Source: Listeria_A hofi (GTDB lineage Bacteria > Bacillota > Bacilli > Lactobacillales > Listeriaceae). Taken from it: 64,000 bases of DNA. This document shows positions 35,548 to 44,317 of this stretch, piece after piece; the stretch's first letter is position 1; every line of letters begins with the position of its first letter. Location of the stretch: NCBI RefSeq assembly GCF_963575615.1, contig NZ_CAUYTL010000012.1:9403-73402 (forward strand), read 5' to 3'. The notes beneath the pieces are model-generated. The model did no database searches. It was not told the DNA's origin and saw nothing but the letters and a program-made list of their open reading frames with translations. Both the position numbers and the translations under genes were made by a program.

Positions 35548-36696
35548 TTATTTGCTGATGATTGTTTTTACCGCGTCCATTACATAGTCCTGTTCCTCTT
35601 GCGTCATCTGCGTACTGGATGGCAAACATAGTCCCGTCTGGAATAGTTTACTTGCTACATCACCCGTCTCATGCGCATAAAAAGGAGCATCTTGAAAAAG
35701 TGGCTGCTTATGCATTGGCTTCCATAATAATCGACTATCAATCCCTTGTTCCTTTAAAGCTTCCATTATATCGTTTGGTGTTTTTTTAACAGCTTCATCG
35801 CAAAATGTCATTGCTGAAAGCCATCGATTTCCCTTTGCTTCCTCTAATTCAGGCATCATTGTCACACTAGGAATATCTTTAAAGCCCTCTTTATATGCTG
35901 CAAAGATAGCTTGCTTTTTTGCTACCCGCTCATCCAAAACTTCCATTTGAGCGATACCAATACCTGCGAGTACATTACTCAAGCGATAATTGTAACCCAC
36001 TTGATGATGCAAATAGTACGGCGCCTCTTCTTTCGACTGACTTGCTAAAAAACGCGTTTTCTTAATCTTTTCTGGTTGTTTAGCTACTAGTGCGCCACCA
36101 CCAGATGTTGTAATGATTTTGTTACCATTAAAAGAAAAGATTCCAAAGTCACCGAATGTTCCAAGTGGAGCCTGTTGATACGTGCTACCAAGTGCTTCTG
36201 CCGCATCTTCTACTACCGGAATACCGTATTCATCTGCCAAAGCGATAATTTCATCCATTTTCGCAGATTGTCCGTAAATGTGTACCACGATGATAGCTTT
36301 TGGTAACTGGTTCTTAGCTTTTGCATCTTCTAACGCTTTTTGTAAGGCATATGGAGACATACACCACGTTTCTTCCTCAGAGTCAATAAATACTGGCTTA
36401 GCGCCGAGATACAGTGCTGGATTAATGCTCGCAACAAAAGTGAATGTCGAACAAAATACCGTATCTCCTGCTCTAATTCCCAAAAGTTCTAACGCTAGGT
36501 GAATCGCTGCTGTTCCAGATGAAACGACCGCTGCATCTGAAACTTGATTATAGGCAGCCAAGCTCGCTTCAAATTGATCTACATTGGAGCCTAACGGTGC
36601 TATCCAATTCTCCTGAAAAGCTTTCTGAATGTATGCCTCTTCCATTCCACTCATATGAGGTACCGCTAAAGGAATCATTTTCTTTTTTTTAAGCAT
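35548..36696 (-). CDS. DegT/DnrJ/EryC1/StrS sugar aminotransferase (PglE/EpsN-like)
   Basis: 382 residues. The PLP lysine is in FSFNGNKIITTSGGG, preceded by the EDAAEALGS aspartate. This family adds an amino group to a 4-keto-6-deoxy UDP sugar. Acting on the product of the CapD-type dehydratase in the same operon, it would make UDP-4-amino-4,6-dideoxy-GlcNAc, the substrate of PglD. The start overlaps the sugar transferase stop by 8 nt and is followed by eight As; a second ATG lies at 36678. Confidence 0.88.
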   Translation of the reverse strand: MLKKKKMIPLAVPHMSGMEEAYIQKAFQENWIAPLGSNVDQFEASLAAYNQVSDAAVVSSGTAAIHLALELLGIRAGDTVFCSTFTFVASINPALYLGAKPVFIDSEEETWCMSPYALQKALEDAKAKNQLPKAIIVVHIYGQSAKMDEIIALADEYGIPVVEDAAEALGSTYQQAPLGTFGDFGIFSFNGNKIITTSGGGALVAKQPEKIKKTRFLASQSKEEAPYYLHHQVGYNYRLSNVLAGIGIAQMEVLDERVAKKQAIFAAYKEGFKDIPSVTMMPELEEAKGNRWLSAMTFCDEAVKKTPNDIMEALKEQGIDSRLLWKPMHKQPLFQDAPFYAHETGDVASKLFQTGLCLPSSTQMTQEEQDYVMDAVKTIISK

Positions 36697-37297
36697 GTTT
36701 AATCTCGTCCAACCTTTCCATTGTCACTTGATCTGATGTATTCACATTTTCTCGGCGAATTACTTTCAAAACCGTTTTTTTATAGATGAACATATCTAGC
36801 TTAAGCGACTGATTTTCGACATAAAAGATATCTAATTGGAACTTCTCCTGCCAGCTGATGCTATTGCGCCCGTTTACTTGTGCCCAACCGCTAAGGCCAG
36901 GTTTAGTATTGTGTCGCTTCTTCTCTTCTTCTGTATAATAAGCGAGATATTCCTTTAACAGCGGTCGCGGTCCAATAAAATTCATATCTCCTTTAATAAC
37001 ATTAATTAATTGTGGCAATTCATCCAAGCTGAGCTTTCGTAATGCGATTCCGAATGAATTTAGCCGTTCATTATCCGGTAATAATTGACCTTCTGCATCC
37101 CGTTCGTCTGTCATCGTTTTAAACTTATATATTTTAAAAATTTTTTCATGCAAACCTACTCGTTCCTGAGCAAAAAAGATTTTCTTGTCTAACTTCACCC
37201 ATACGAGTAAGGCGATTACAATTAACAATGGCGCTAACAACAATAACATCACAATCGCTATCCATCGATCCATCTTATTTTTCCACTTCATATACAT
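36689..37297 (-). CDS. Initiating phosphosugar transferase (PglC/EpsL/WcaJ family)
   Basis: 202 residues, small monotopic member. One N-terminal hydrophobic segment (about 11-33) is followed by FFAQERVGLHEKIFKIYKFKTM, the family DE and phosphate motifs (SLDELPQLINVIKGDM) and FIGPRPLLKEY. It transfers a phosphosugar from a UDP donor to undecaprenyl phosphate and starts repeat-unit assembly. The compact PglC-like form fits a diacetylbacillosamine donor. It overlaps the preceding glycosyltransferase by 23 nt. Confidence 0.9.
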   Translation of the reverse strand: MYMKWKNKMDRWIAIVMLLLLAPLLIVIALLVWVKLDKKIFFAQERVGLHEKIFKIYKFKTMTDERDAEGQLLPDNERLNSFGIALRKLSLDELPQLINVIKGDMNFIGPRPLLKEYLAYYTEEEKKRHNTKPGLSGWAQVNGRNSISWQEKFQLDIFYVENQSLKLDMFIYKKTVLKVIRRENVNTSDQVTMERLDEIKHA

Positions 37298-38438
37298 CTT
37301 GCTTATCGGCCTCCAATTCGCTATACAACCTTTCTAACTGTTGCCAAATAATTTCAGATTTAAATTCTCTACTAACTCGCACGTGACCATTTCTGCTAAG
37401 CTTCTCAGCCAACGCGTTATCTTCCAAAAGTGTCAGCAATGTCTTTTTCATAGCAATTATATCGCCCGCGTCGATTAGTAATCCTGTTTCATCTGGAACA
37501 ATCGCATCCTTTGCCCCTGTCACATTGGTTGTAATAACAGGCACATTTGCTGCTGCAGCCTCTAGAATGACATTTCCGAAACCTTCCCGATAAGTCGGTA
37601 AAATAAACACATCCATCAGGCGATAAAAAGAAGCTGTTTTTGAAACAAATCCTGTTTTTATAATGTGCGGATTCTCCTCTATCCTCTTCTTAGTAAGCGG
37701 TGCAACCATATCACCCGCTTCAAAATCACCAACTAAAAGTAGTGTAAGATTCTCTTGCTCCATAGAAAGTTCCGTGAAAGTAGCCACCAAATCATCGATA
37801 CCTTTATCTTTCGTCAATCGTCCTACATAGCCAATAACCTTACCCTGATTATCCGGCAAATATCGTTTCTTCAAACTACTTACTTTCGACTCATCCAATT
37901 GGAACTCCTCTAAATTTAACCCATTATAACTCCCTGATCCCAACACGCAAATCTTCTCTCGGGGTGCTAGCCGTTCTTCTACTAAAACTTCCTTCAAACT
38001 AGGACTAACAGCAATGCATACCGTACTCAGTTTACATACTAATTTTTCAATGAAGCGTAATAGCTTTCGTTTTTTCCCTGTGCAAGTCTCAAATCTTAGT
38101 CCAATGACAGAGTAAATTCTTGCCGGCGTACGTGTTAGAAATGCCGCTATCATGCATAGTAAACTCGCTTTTGGTGTGGATACATTAGTAATGTCTGGTC
38201 TTACTTTTAAATAGATCATGATAATTTGGAGTAATGACAACAAATCAGAAAATAGTGCTATTTCCCGCGTCATTCGTACGTTGTGCACGGTGATATTCTC
38301 GGGTAGCGCCTGGTCTATCTCTCCACTAGGCGAACAGATTAGATGAATGTCATATCCTTGTTTGCTAAAGTATTCTAACTGGCCTCGGAGCAATTGCAAG
38401 CTAATCGATGACGTCACTCCCATTAGTAATTTGGCCAT
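37275..38438 (-). CDS. GT4-family glycosyltransferase
   Basis: 387 residues, GT-B fold. The N-terminal half carries KLLMGVTSSISLQLLRGQ and the C-terminal half has IGYVGRLTKDKGID and the E-x7-E motif region YREGFGNVILEAAAANVPVI. This pattern is close to the CapM/PglA group that adds the second sugar to a lipid-linked bacillosamine. The true acceptor and donor are not visible. It begins one base after the dehydrogenase gene. Confidence 0.88.
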   Translation of the reverse strand: MAKLLMGVTSSISLQLLRGQLEYFSKQGYDIHLICSPSGEIDQALPENITVHNVRMTREIALFSDLLSLLQIIMIYLKVRPDITNVSTPKASLLCMIAAFLTRTPARIYSVIGLRFETCTGKKRKLLRFIEKLVCKLSTVCIAVSPSLKEVLVEERLAPREKICVLGSGSYNGLNLEEFQLDESKVSSLKKRYLPDNQGKVIGYVGRLTKDKGIDDLVATFTELSMEQENLTLLLVGDFEAGDMVAPLTKKRIEENPHIIKTGFVSKTASFYRLMDVFILPTYREGFGNVILEAAAANVPVITTNVTGAKDAIVPDETGLLIDAGDIIAMKKTLLTLLEDNALAEKLSRNGHVRVSREFKSEIIWQQLERLYSELEADKQDVYEVEK

Positions 38439-38439
38439 A

Positions 38440-39711
38440 TTATAATCTCCAGTAGTCGATGTTACTCGGTTTTTCCGAACTGTTTAATGCGCCCTTCACA
38501 TCCATGAAAATACCATTTGGGGCGACTAAATCAACTAATGTTTCCCAACCTGCTGTAACGTACTCTGCGTGAGGTACCGCCATAATAACTGCATGACTTG
38601 GTTTCAATTCCGCGAAAGGTACCAGTTCATCATCAAGCCTCGTCCCTTCCGCCGCTAATACTGTATCTGAAAGCTGTACCTTGATACCAAATTGCTTTAA
38701 TTCTGCGATAATATCCATCACTTTGGAGTTCCTCATATCAGGAACATTCTCTTTAAAAGTGACACCTAAAATCGTAACGACGCTATTTTTAATTGGCAAA
38801 TCCGCGGCAATCATTCTTTTGATAAGGCTAGAAACGATAAAGTGACTCATACCATCATTAATTCTGCGACCAGCTAAAATCATATGCGGATCGTAGCCCA
38901 GCATCTGCGCTTTGTGTGTTAAATAATACGGATCAACGCTGATACAATGCCCACCGACAAGACCTGGCGCAAAGGGTAGGAAATTCCATTTTGTTTTTGC
39001 TGCAGCTAACACTTCGGATGTATCGATGTCTAACCTGTCAAATATCATCGCAAATTCGTTCATAAGAGCGATATTTAGATCTCGTTGCGTATTCTCAATC
39101 ACTTTCGCGGCTTCTGCTACCTTGATGCTGCTTGCTTTATAAACATCCGCCTGAATCACAGACTTGTACGTCTCATAAATAATTTCTGTTACCGATTCTG
39201 TTTGACCAGATACAATTTTGTTAATAGAGGAAAAGGTGTTTTTCTTATCGCCGGGGTTAATTCGCTCTGGGGAATAGCCTACATAAAAATCTTGACCTGC
39301 GTTTAGTTTGGAGTATTTTTCGAGGACTGGTACACATTCTTCTTCGGTCACACCTGGGTATACGGTAGATTCGTACACGACAATCGTTCCCTCCGCCAGA
39401 TTCTCACCAATAGTCTGGGAAACACTAATTAACGGCGCTAAATTCGGTTGTTTATCGTTGGTGATCGGTGTTGGTACAGCTACAATGATAAAATCGCATT
39501 CTTGTAATTTTTTTGCATCTGACGTAAACTCAATCTTTGCTTTTTTCAGATTTTCTGTCGTTACTTCTTTTGTCGTATCACTATTATTTTGAAGTGCTTG
39601 GATGCGCGCTTCGTTAATATCGAATCCAACTACGGTTTCCTTTTGTCCAAATGCTACCGCTACTGGCAAACCGACATAGCCTAGACCTACGACTGCAATT
39701 TTTCTAGCCAT
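38440..39711 (-). CDS. UDP-N-acetylhexosamine 6-dehydrogenase (WbpO/TviB-like)
   Basis: 423 residues. Rossmann GLGYVGLPVAVAFG at the N-terminus, YSPERINPGD, and the catalytic cysteine in GLVGGHCISVDPYYLTHKAQ. The KTKWNFLPFAPG stretch resembles Vi-antigen TviB/VipA, which oxidises UDP-GlcNAc or UDP-GalNAc to the uronic acid. It would give the polymer an acidic amino-uronate residue. UDP-ManNAc dehydrogenase is the alternative. The start follows AATGAGGA. Confidence 0.88.
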   Translation of the reverse strand: MARKIAVVGLGYVGLPVAVAFGQKETVVGFDINEARIQALQNNSDTTKEVTTENLKKAKIEFTSDAKKLQECDFIIVAVPTPITNDKQPNLAPLISVSQTIGENLAEGTIVVYESTVYPGVTEEECVPVLEKYSKLNAGQDFYVGYSPERINPGDKKNTFSSINKIVSGQTESVTEIIYETYKSVIQADVYKASSIKVAEAAKVIENTQRDLNIALMNEFAMIFDRLDIDTSEVLAAAKTKWNFLPFAPGLVGGHCISVDPYYLTHKAQMLGYDPHMILAGRRINDGMSHFIVSSLIKRMIAADLPIKNSVVTILGVTFKENVPDMRNSKVMDIIAELKQFGIKVQLSDTVLAAEGTRLDDELVPFAELKPSHAVIMAVPHAEYVTAGWETLVDLVAPNGIFMDVKGALNSSEKPSNIDYWRL

Positions 39712-39728
39712 TATTATAATTCCTCATT

Positions 39729-40913
39729 TCATTTGTTGTGTATGGTGCTTTTAAAATCTTGGAAAAATTGGTGCCTGATTTCTTGTAATCGCTCACTTTG
39801 AAAAGTCGCTGCTCGTTCAAAGGCTAACTTAGCATATTGTTGTCGTTGCTCTTGGCTAGTTGCAAGTTTGGCTAATTTCTCAGCTAGCTCAGCAGCATCA
39901 TTTGGCTCGTGCAATTGTTCTTTTGTAATGAGTTCTGGAATACCGCCAACATTCGATCCTAAACAACTGCAACCTCTGGATAAAGCTTCAATTAACGCCC
40001 TTCCTTGCCCTTCCGTTTTGCTTGGCATCAAGAAAATATCGATATCATCTAGCCACTCGTAAACGCTATGGTGGGGCAATGTTCCGGAAAAAACAACATG
40101 TTCTGCTAATCCAAGCTGAGCTATCACTCCAAGCCACGCTTCTTTTGACCCTCGTCCTAAAATTCGAAACTCAAATGGAGGTAAGTCTGACTTAATGCTT
40201 GCCAGCGCTTCAAAAGCTGTCTCAAAACCTTTATAAGGCGAAGATAGCGAACCATTCATGCCGATAATCAATTTCTCTGTTGGTTTCGTATTTCTTTCAT
40301 GGCGTCGCTCAATCGTATCCATTGCTAGTTTGGGAAGTTCTACATTGGAGCAAGATACACTCTGCCCAATCGTCGGATAACGTTCTTGTAAATGTTTATC
40401 CGTAATATATAGTGTACTTTGAGATTTTCTAACGCTCCGCTTCATCTTCCATTCTGCAAAAGGGGCGTATAGCTTCCCTTTCCAATCACCATATGTTGCC
40501 ATCGCATGATAAGCATCGCCAACCACTTCAATACAGTATGGCGTATTCGTTTTCCGAGCTGCTTTGACTGCCATATAGCCGATTTCTGAAGGCAAACGAG
40601 CGATGACGCCATCCGCTTTTTCAACTGCCGCAAGCATCGTTTTGTATCCTCGTGGAAATGGCGTAAAAGCTCGGATTCCATATGGATTTGGCATGCCTTC
40701 AAACGTGACGCCTTCACCACTTGAAAGGTTTAAAAATTCGGTATCCAAATCTCCCAATGGTTCCACACGAGCGATGACAGTGAGCCGATCTATATGCTTC
40801 ACATAGCGTTCCCAATTACTGTACGAGAAGGCAACTTCCGAATAAACCTGCCCATCCACAGCTTCTAAAAATCGATTATCGTGTGCAAATAACCAGTTCA
40901 AACTACTCACCAC
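39729..40913 (-). CDS. GT4-family glycosyltransferase
   Basis: 394 residues, GT-B fold with the C-terminal donor site LIIGMNGSLSSPYKGFE, ILGRGSKEAWL and the E-x7-E region KTEGQGRALIEALSRGCSC. The annotated start is a GTG directly abutting the dehydratase stop. A TTG at 40901 has better spacing from GGTGG and would give MNWLFAHDNRF, so the start is uncertain by four residues. The linkage it makes is unknown. Confidence 0.85.
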   Translation of the reverse strand: MVSSLNWLFAHDNRFLEAVDGQVYSEVAFSYSNWERYVKHIDRLTVIARVEPLGDLDTEFLNLSSGEGVTFEGMPNPYGIRAFTPFPRGYKTMLAAVEKADGVIARLPSEIGYMAVKAARKTNTPYCIEVVGDAYHAMATYGDWKGKLYAPFAEWKMKRSVRKSQSTLYITDKHLQERYPTIGQSVSCSNVELPKLAMDTIERRHERNTKPTEKLIIGMNGSLSSPYKGFETAFEALASIKSDLPPFEFRILGRGSKEAWLGVIAQLGLAEHVVFSGTLPHHSVYEWLDDIDIFLMPSKTEGQGRALIEALSRGCSCLGSNVGGIPELITKEQLHEPNDAAELAEKLAKLATSQEQRQQYAKLAFERAATFQSERLQEIRHQFFQDFKSTIHNK

Positions 40914-42353
40914 CTAGACTTTCAAATTTTCTTCTTGCGTTACAGGCTTATTATTCGCGAGTGCTAACATTTCTTCTCGCAGTTCCGCTTTTGTCCACGA
41001 ATCACCATTTTCTAAAATAGTGTGCAATGTTTCAAAACTCACAAACTTAGTCTTGCCAATATAGATTTTGGGGAATATTTGTTGAGGTTCCAGTTCATTT
41101 TCTAGCAATAATTCTTCATATAGTTTTTCGCCTGGACGTAAACCGGTGAATTTAATTTCGATGTCATCTAAAGAATAGCCTGATAACTGGATGATATTTT
41201 TTGCTAAATCTAGAATTTTGACTTCCTCACCCATATCTAAAACAAAGATTTCGCCACCTTGTGAGAAAACACCAGCTTGTAAAACGAGGCTCGCCGCTTC
41301 AGGGATGGTCATGAAAAACCGCGTCATTTGTGGATCTGTTACGGTTACTGGGCCGCCCTTAGCAATTTGTTTTTTGAACATTGGGACAACACTTCCGCGA
41401 CTACCAAGCACATTCCCAAAACGAACCGCCGAGAATTTAGTATCACTTTTTTGTGCGAATTCTTGGATAATCATTTCACACATTCGTTTAGAAGCGCCCA
41501 TGACGCCAGTTGGATTTACTGCTTTATCTGATGAAATCATCACAAACGATTGTACGCCAAATCGATCAGCTGCTTCACTAATGTTCCTCGTTCCAATCAC
41601 GTTATTGCTGATTGCTTCATGTGGATTGGCCTCCATCAATGTCACGTGCTTATGTGCCGCCGCGTGGAATATCGCATTTGGAGCGTATTCTCCCACGATT
41701 TCATGCATTTGTTGTCGATTTTTAATATCCGCAATAATTGGCACCAACGTTGTATTCCCAGCGATTTCTCGCAACTCTTGTTCAATCAGATAAATACTAT
41801 TCTCACCATGACCAAGCAATATAAGCGATTTTGGTTCATACTTCAACAATTGGCGACATATCTCAGAGCCGATAGATCCTCCTGCACCTGTAATTAGCAC
41901 CGTTTGCTGATGTAATTGTCGTTTTATATCCGCGTCATTTAATTGAACTGGTTCACGATTCAGCAAAGATTGTTCTGGAATATCTGCAAAGTCAATGAGC
42001 GGCTCATTTTTTAAAAGTAAGTCTTCGAGGCATGGGACACGTCTAAGCGCTATTTTTGTTTGCTTACAAATGACTTCAATTTTGTCAAAAATGACCTTAT
42101 CCATGCTAGTTATGGCAACAATGACTAATTTTATATCATAGAGTTTTAGTAGCTTTGGCAGATCTGATAATGTCCCGATGACAGAAACACCCGCAAAACT
42201 CATATCTTGCTTCTCAAGAGAATCATCTAGAAAACCTAACAATCGAAATGTTTTTTCTTGCTCTGTTATAATCTTTTTAGCAATAATATGACCCGTATCG
42301 CCTGCACCAAGTATTAACGTATTTTTTATTTGTTTAAAATTAATTTGCTCCAT
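40914..42353 (-). CDS. CapD/WbpM-type UDP-HexNAc 4,6-dehydratase without membrane anchor
   Basis: 479 residues. An N-terminal nucleotide-binding domain (TLILGAGDTGHIIAKK) is followed by the SDR catalytic domain with GAGGSIGSE at 156-164 and ISSDKAVNPTGVMGASKR. Membrane members of this family run to about 600 residues with four N-terminal helices. Those helices are absent here, and a good ribosome-binding site (AAGGATG) precedes this start. It should produce UDP-4-keto-6-deoxy-GlcNAc, the entry to the diacetylbacillosamine route. Confidence 0.87.
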   Translation of the reverse strand: MEQINFKQIKNTLILGAGDTGHIIAKKIITEQEKTFRLLGFLDDSLEKQDMSFAGVSVIGTLSDLPKLLKLYDIKLVIVAITSMDKVIFDKIEVICKQTKIALRRVPCLEDLLLKNEPLIDFADIPEQSLLNREPVQLNDADIKRQLHQQTVLITGAGGSIGSEICRQLLKYEPKSLILLGHGENSIYLIEQELREIAGNTTLVPIIADIKNRQQMHEIVGEYAPNAIFHAAAHKHVTLMEANPHEAISNNVIGTRNISEAADRFGVQSFVMISSDKAVNPTGVMGASKRMCEMIIQEFAQKSDTKFSAVRFGNVLGSRGSVVPMFKKQIAKGGPVTVTDPQMTRFFMTIPEAASLVLQAGVFSQGGEIFVLDMGEEVKILDLAKNIIQLSGYSLDDIEIKFTGLRPGEKLYEELLLENELEPQQIFPKIYIGKTKFVSFETLHTILENGDSWTKAELREEMLALANNKPVTQEENLKV

Positions 42354-42375
42354 TTTATAAACGCATCCTTATCAT

Positions 42376-43065
42376 TTAATAAACGTAATAGTTCTTACTT
42401 TGGCCTTGTTTCTTTACATCATTTAGTATATATCCCATAACTTTCGTATTCGCCTGTTGCAATATCTGTACACTCTTCTGAATTTCTGCTTTATAGGTGC
42501 GGTATGCACGCACAACTAGAAATGTCCCATCAACTTTACTTGCTAAAATTGGCCCATCTGCAATATCGATGAGAGGTGGACTATCAATAAAAATATAATC
42601 ATATGTGCCCTTACACACTTCCAGTAGATTATCGAGGTGAGAAGAAGCAAGTAATTCTGCTGGATTAGGAGGTACAGGTCCACTTGGAATAAAATCAATA
42701 TTATACTTATCAAGAGGTTGGATTGCTTCGTCTAGCGTGTGCTGATTAGCAAGTAATGTACTAAGTCCCGTGTGGTTCATCCTTTGAAATAACTTATTCT
42801 GTGTTGGTCTTCTCATGTCGCCATCAATCAGTAAAACTTTTTTACCTTGCTGCCCAAAAGCCATTGCGATATTAGAAGTTATAGTAGACTTTCCTTCTCC
42901 TGGTATACTTGATGTAATGAGATATACCATACTTCGCCCCATTGCTACAAATTCAATATTTGTTCTAATAATTCGAAACTGTTCATTTAGCGATCTATTG
43001 TCTGCTATCTGCGCAAGTGTATTGAGTGCTTTTTTTGTTTTTTTTCGAGATATTAGCTTCTTCAT
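42376..43065 (-). CDS. Bacterial tyrosine kinase (CpsD/YwqD/EpsB type)
   Basis: 229 residues. Walker A SSIPGEGKST at 52-61, Walker A' VLLIDGDMRRP at 77-87, Walker B YIFIDSPPLI, and a C-terminal tyrosine cluster ending NYYVY. Firmicute BY-kinases are cytosolic and need a separate membrane activator, here the Wzz-like gene just upstream. The pair controls polymer length and export. GGAGG precedes the ATG. Confidence 0.93.
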   Translation of the reverse strand: MKKLISRKKTKKALNTLAQIADNRSLNEQFRIIRTNIEFVAMGRSMVYLITSSIPGEGKSTITSNIAMAFGQQGKKVLLIDGDMRRPTQNKLFQRMNHTGLSTLLANQHTLDEAIQPLDKYNIDFIPSGPVPPNPAELLASSHLDNLLEVCKGTYDYIFIDSPPLIDIADGPILASKVDGTFLVVRAYRTYKAEIQKSVQILQQANTKVMGYILNDVKKQGQSKNYYVY

Positions 43066-43082
43066 TCACCTTATGCCTCCTA

Positions 43083-43748
43083 TCAAAATTGATTCACATT
43101 GCCCAAATGAGTAGCTCTAATGATATGACTCAGTTCTTTTTCATCGCGAATACTTTGGCGCATTGTTTCTTTTAATAGAGCAATAGTTAGACCGATAAAT
43201 ATCCCTCCTAAAAATCCTATGCCTATAATCATTGCTTTATTTGGCTTCACAGGCACTTTATTTTCTGTCGGTTGTGTCAAAACTCGAATATTATTTGCAG
43301 ACATAATTTCTTTCGACTTACCAATAGCGGTCTTAATTAATTGTTGATTGATTTGTTCTGCGATTTCCTGATTTTCATTCAAAACATTAACAGTCAAAAC
43401 TTGGGAATCTTTGGAGTTTTCTATCATTATTTGTTTTGCTAATTGTTGTGTGGTTTTAGTTAATTTAAGTTCCTCAATTACTTCATTCAGGACTGTTGGA
43501 CTTACCAAAATAATCTTGTATGTGTTAACGAGTTGGATATTACTCTGTGTTTCTGCCGTTGTTGTTGTGTCTTTTTTATTCTCCTGTTTAATGACCAGCT
43601 GTGACTTTGATTCATAAGTTGGGGTAATAAACTCTTTGGCAATGACAAATCCACTGATAGCACCGATTCCACCTAATATTATGACAAGCCAAAGCCACTT
43701 TTTCAGAACATATAGGAACTCTGAGAACTCTATCGTTTTTTGTTCCAC
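43083..43748 (-). CDS. Wzz-like chain-length determinant / kinase modulator
   Basis: 221 residues with two transmembrane segments (about 17-35 and 170-190) flanking an extracellular domain, and a cytoplasmic tail. The PxxP-type NKVPVKPNKA motif precedes the second helix. It corresponds to CpsC/YwqC/EpsA and activates the adjacent BY-kinase. It starts with GTG three bases after the lipoprotein stop, with GAGG upstream, which suggests translational coupling to that gene. Confidence 0.9.
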   Translation of the reverse strand: MEQKTIEFSEFLYVLKKWLWLVIILGGIGAISGFVIAKEFITPTYESKSQLVIKQENKKDTTTTAETQSNIQLVNTYKIILVSPTVLNEVIEELKLTKTTQQLAKQIMIENSKDSQVLTVNVLNENQEIAEQINQQLIKTAIGKSKEIMSANNIRVLTQPTENKVPVKPNKAMIIGIGFLGGIFIGLTIALLKETMRQSIRDEKELSHIIRATHLGNVNQF

Positions 43749-43750
43749 TG

Positions 43751-44251
43751 CTATTTAACCTCTACTTTCCATGATGCTTTAATATCAGAATCTTGATCTT
43801 TGTAGATGATAGTATACGGCCCATTTCCATTCACTTTAAAGTAACCTGCCCCCTTCACTTTCATGCCTGCTTCAATTTTTTCACCTAAATTTTCACTTGG
43901 ATAAATAGCTAATTTTTTGCCATCTTTATCTTTAATCTCCATATCAATTGTTGTAAATCCTCGAGTTACAGCAGAGTTATTTTCCACATTCATAGCGATT
44001 TGCAAAACGCCGTTCTTATCTCCCTTGTCATCTTGCAAATAGGTTGCTTTTTCAAAAGTAACAATAAGTCCTAATAGATCTACGTGATCTCTTAACTTAA
44101 ACTGTTTATTTGCAGTAGGTTTCACTGTCACTTCTTGCTTTGTTTCTATTTGTTTATTCAAGGCTTTAGTATCGTCATTTGCATTCGCACATGCTGTTAG
44201 TGAAAAAACTATTCCCATTATTGATACGAGCCCTAATTTCCATTTTTTCAT
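43751..44251 (-). CDS. DUF4352-like lipoprotein
   Basis: 166 residues. A lipoprotein signal with lipobox LTAC (about residues 18-21) is followed by a polar linker and an Ig-like beta domain (about 50-166: VTFEKATY, IAMNVENNSA, AGYFKV) of the DUF4352/telokin-like group. It is expected at the outer membrane face. The tight three-base link to the Wzz gene places it in the exopolysaccharide operon, where it may help export or tether polymer. Confidence 0.75.
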   Translation of the reverse strand: MKKWKLGLVSIMGIVFSLTACANANDDTKALNKQIETKQEVTVKPTANKQFKLRDHVDLLGLIVTFEKATYLQDDKGDKNGVLQIAMNVENNSAVTRGFTTIDMEIKDKDGKKLAIYPSENLGEKIEAGMKVKGAGYFKVNGNGPYTIIYKDQDSDIKASWKVEVK

Positions 44252-44277
44252 TCGTCTACCTCACTTTAGCTAATATA

Positions 44278-44302
44278 CTGGGACAGGGCGTACCCATCCC
44301 AG
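44278..44302. other. Hairpin between the surface-protein and lipoprotein genes
   Basis: CTGGGA pairs with TCCCAG, with an inner GGG/CCC. There is no T-run on the minus strand, so it may act as an attenuator or mRNA-stability stem rather than a full terminator. Confidence 0.35.
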
Positions 44303-44317
44303 CTTGTTTCATCTAGC

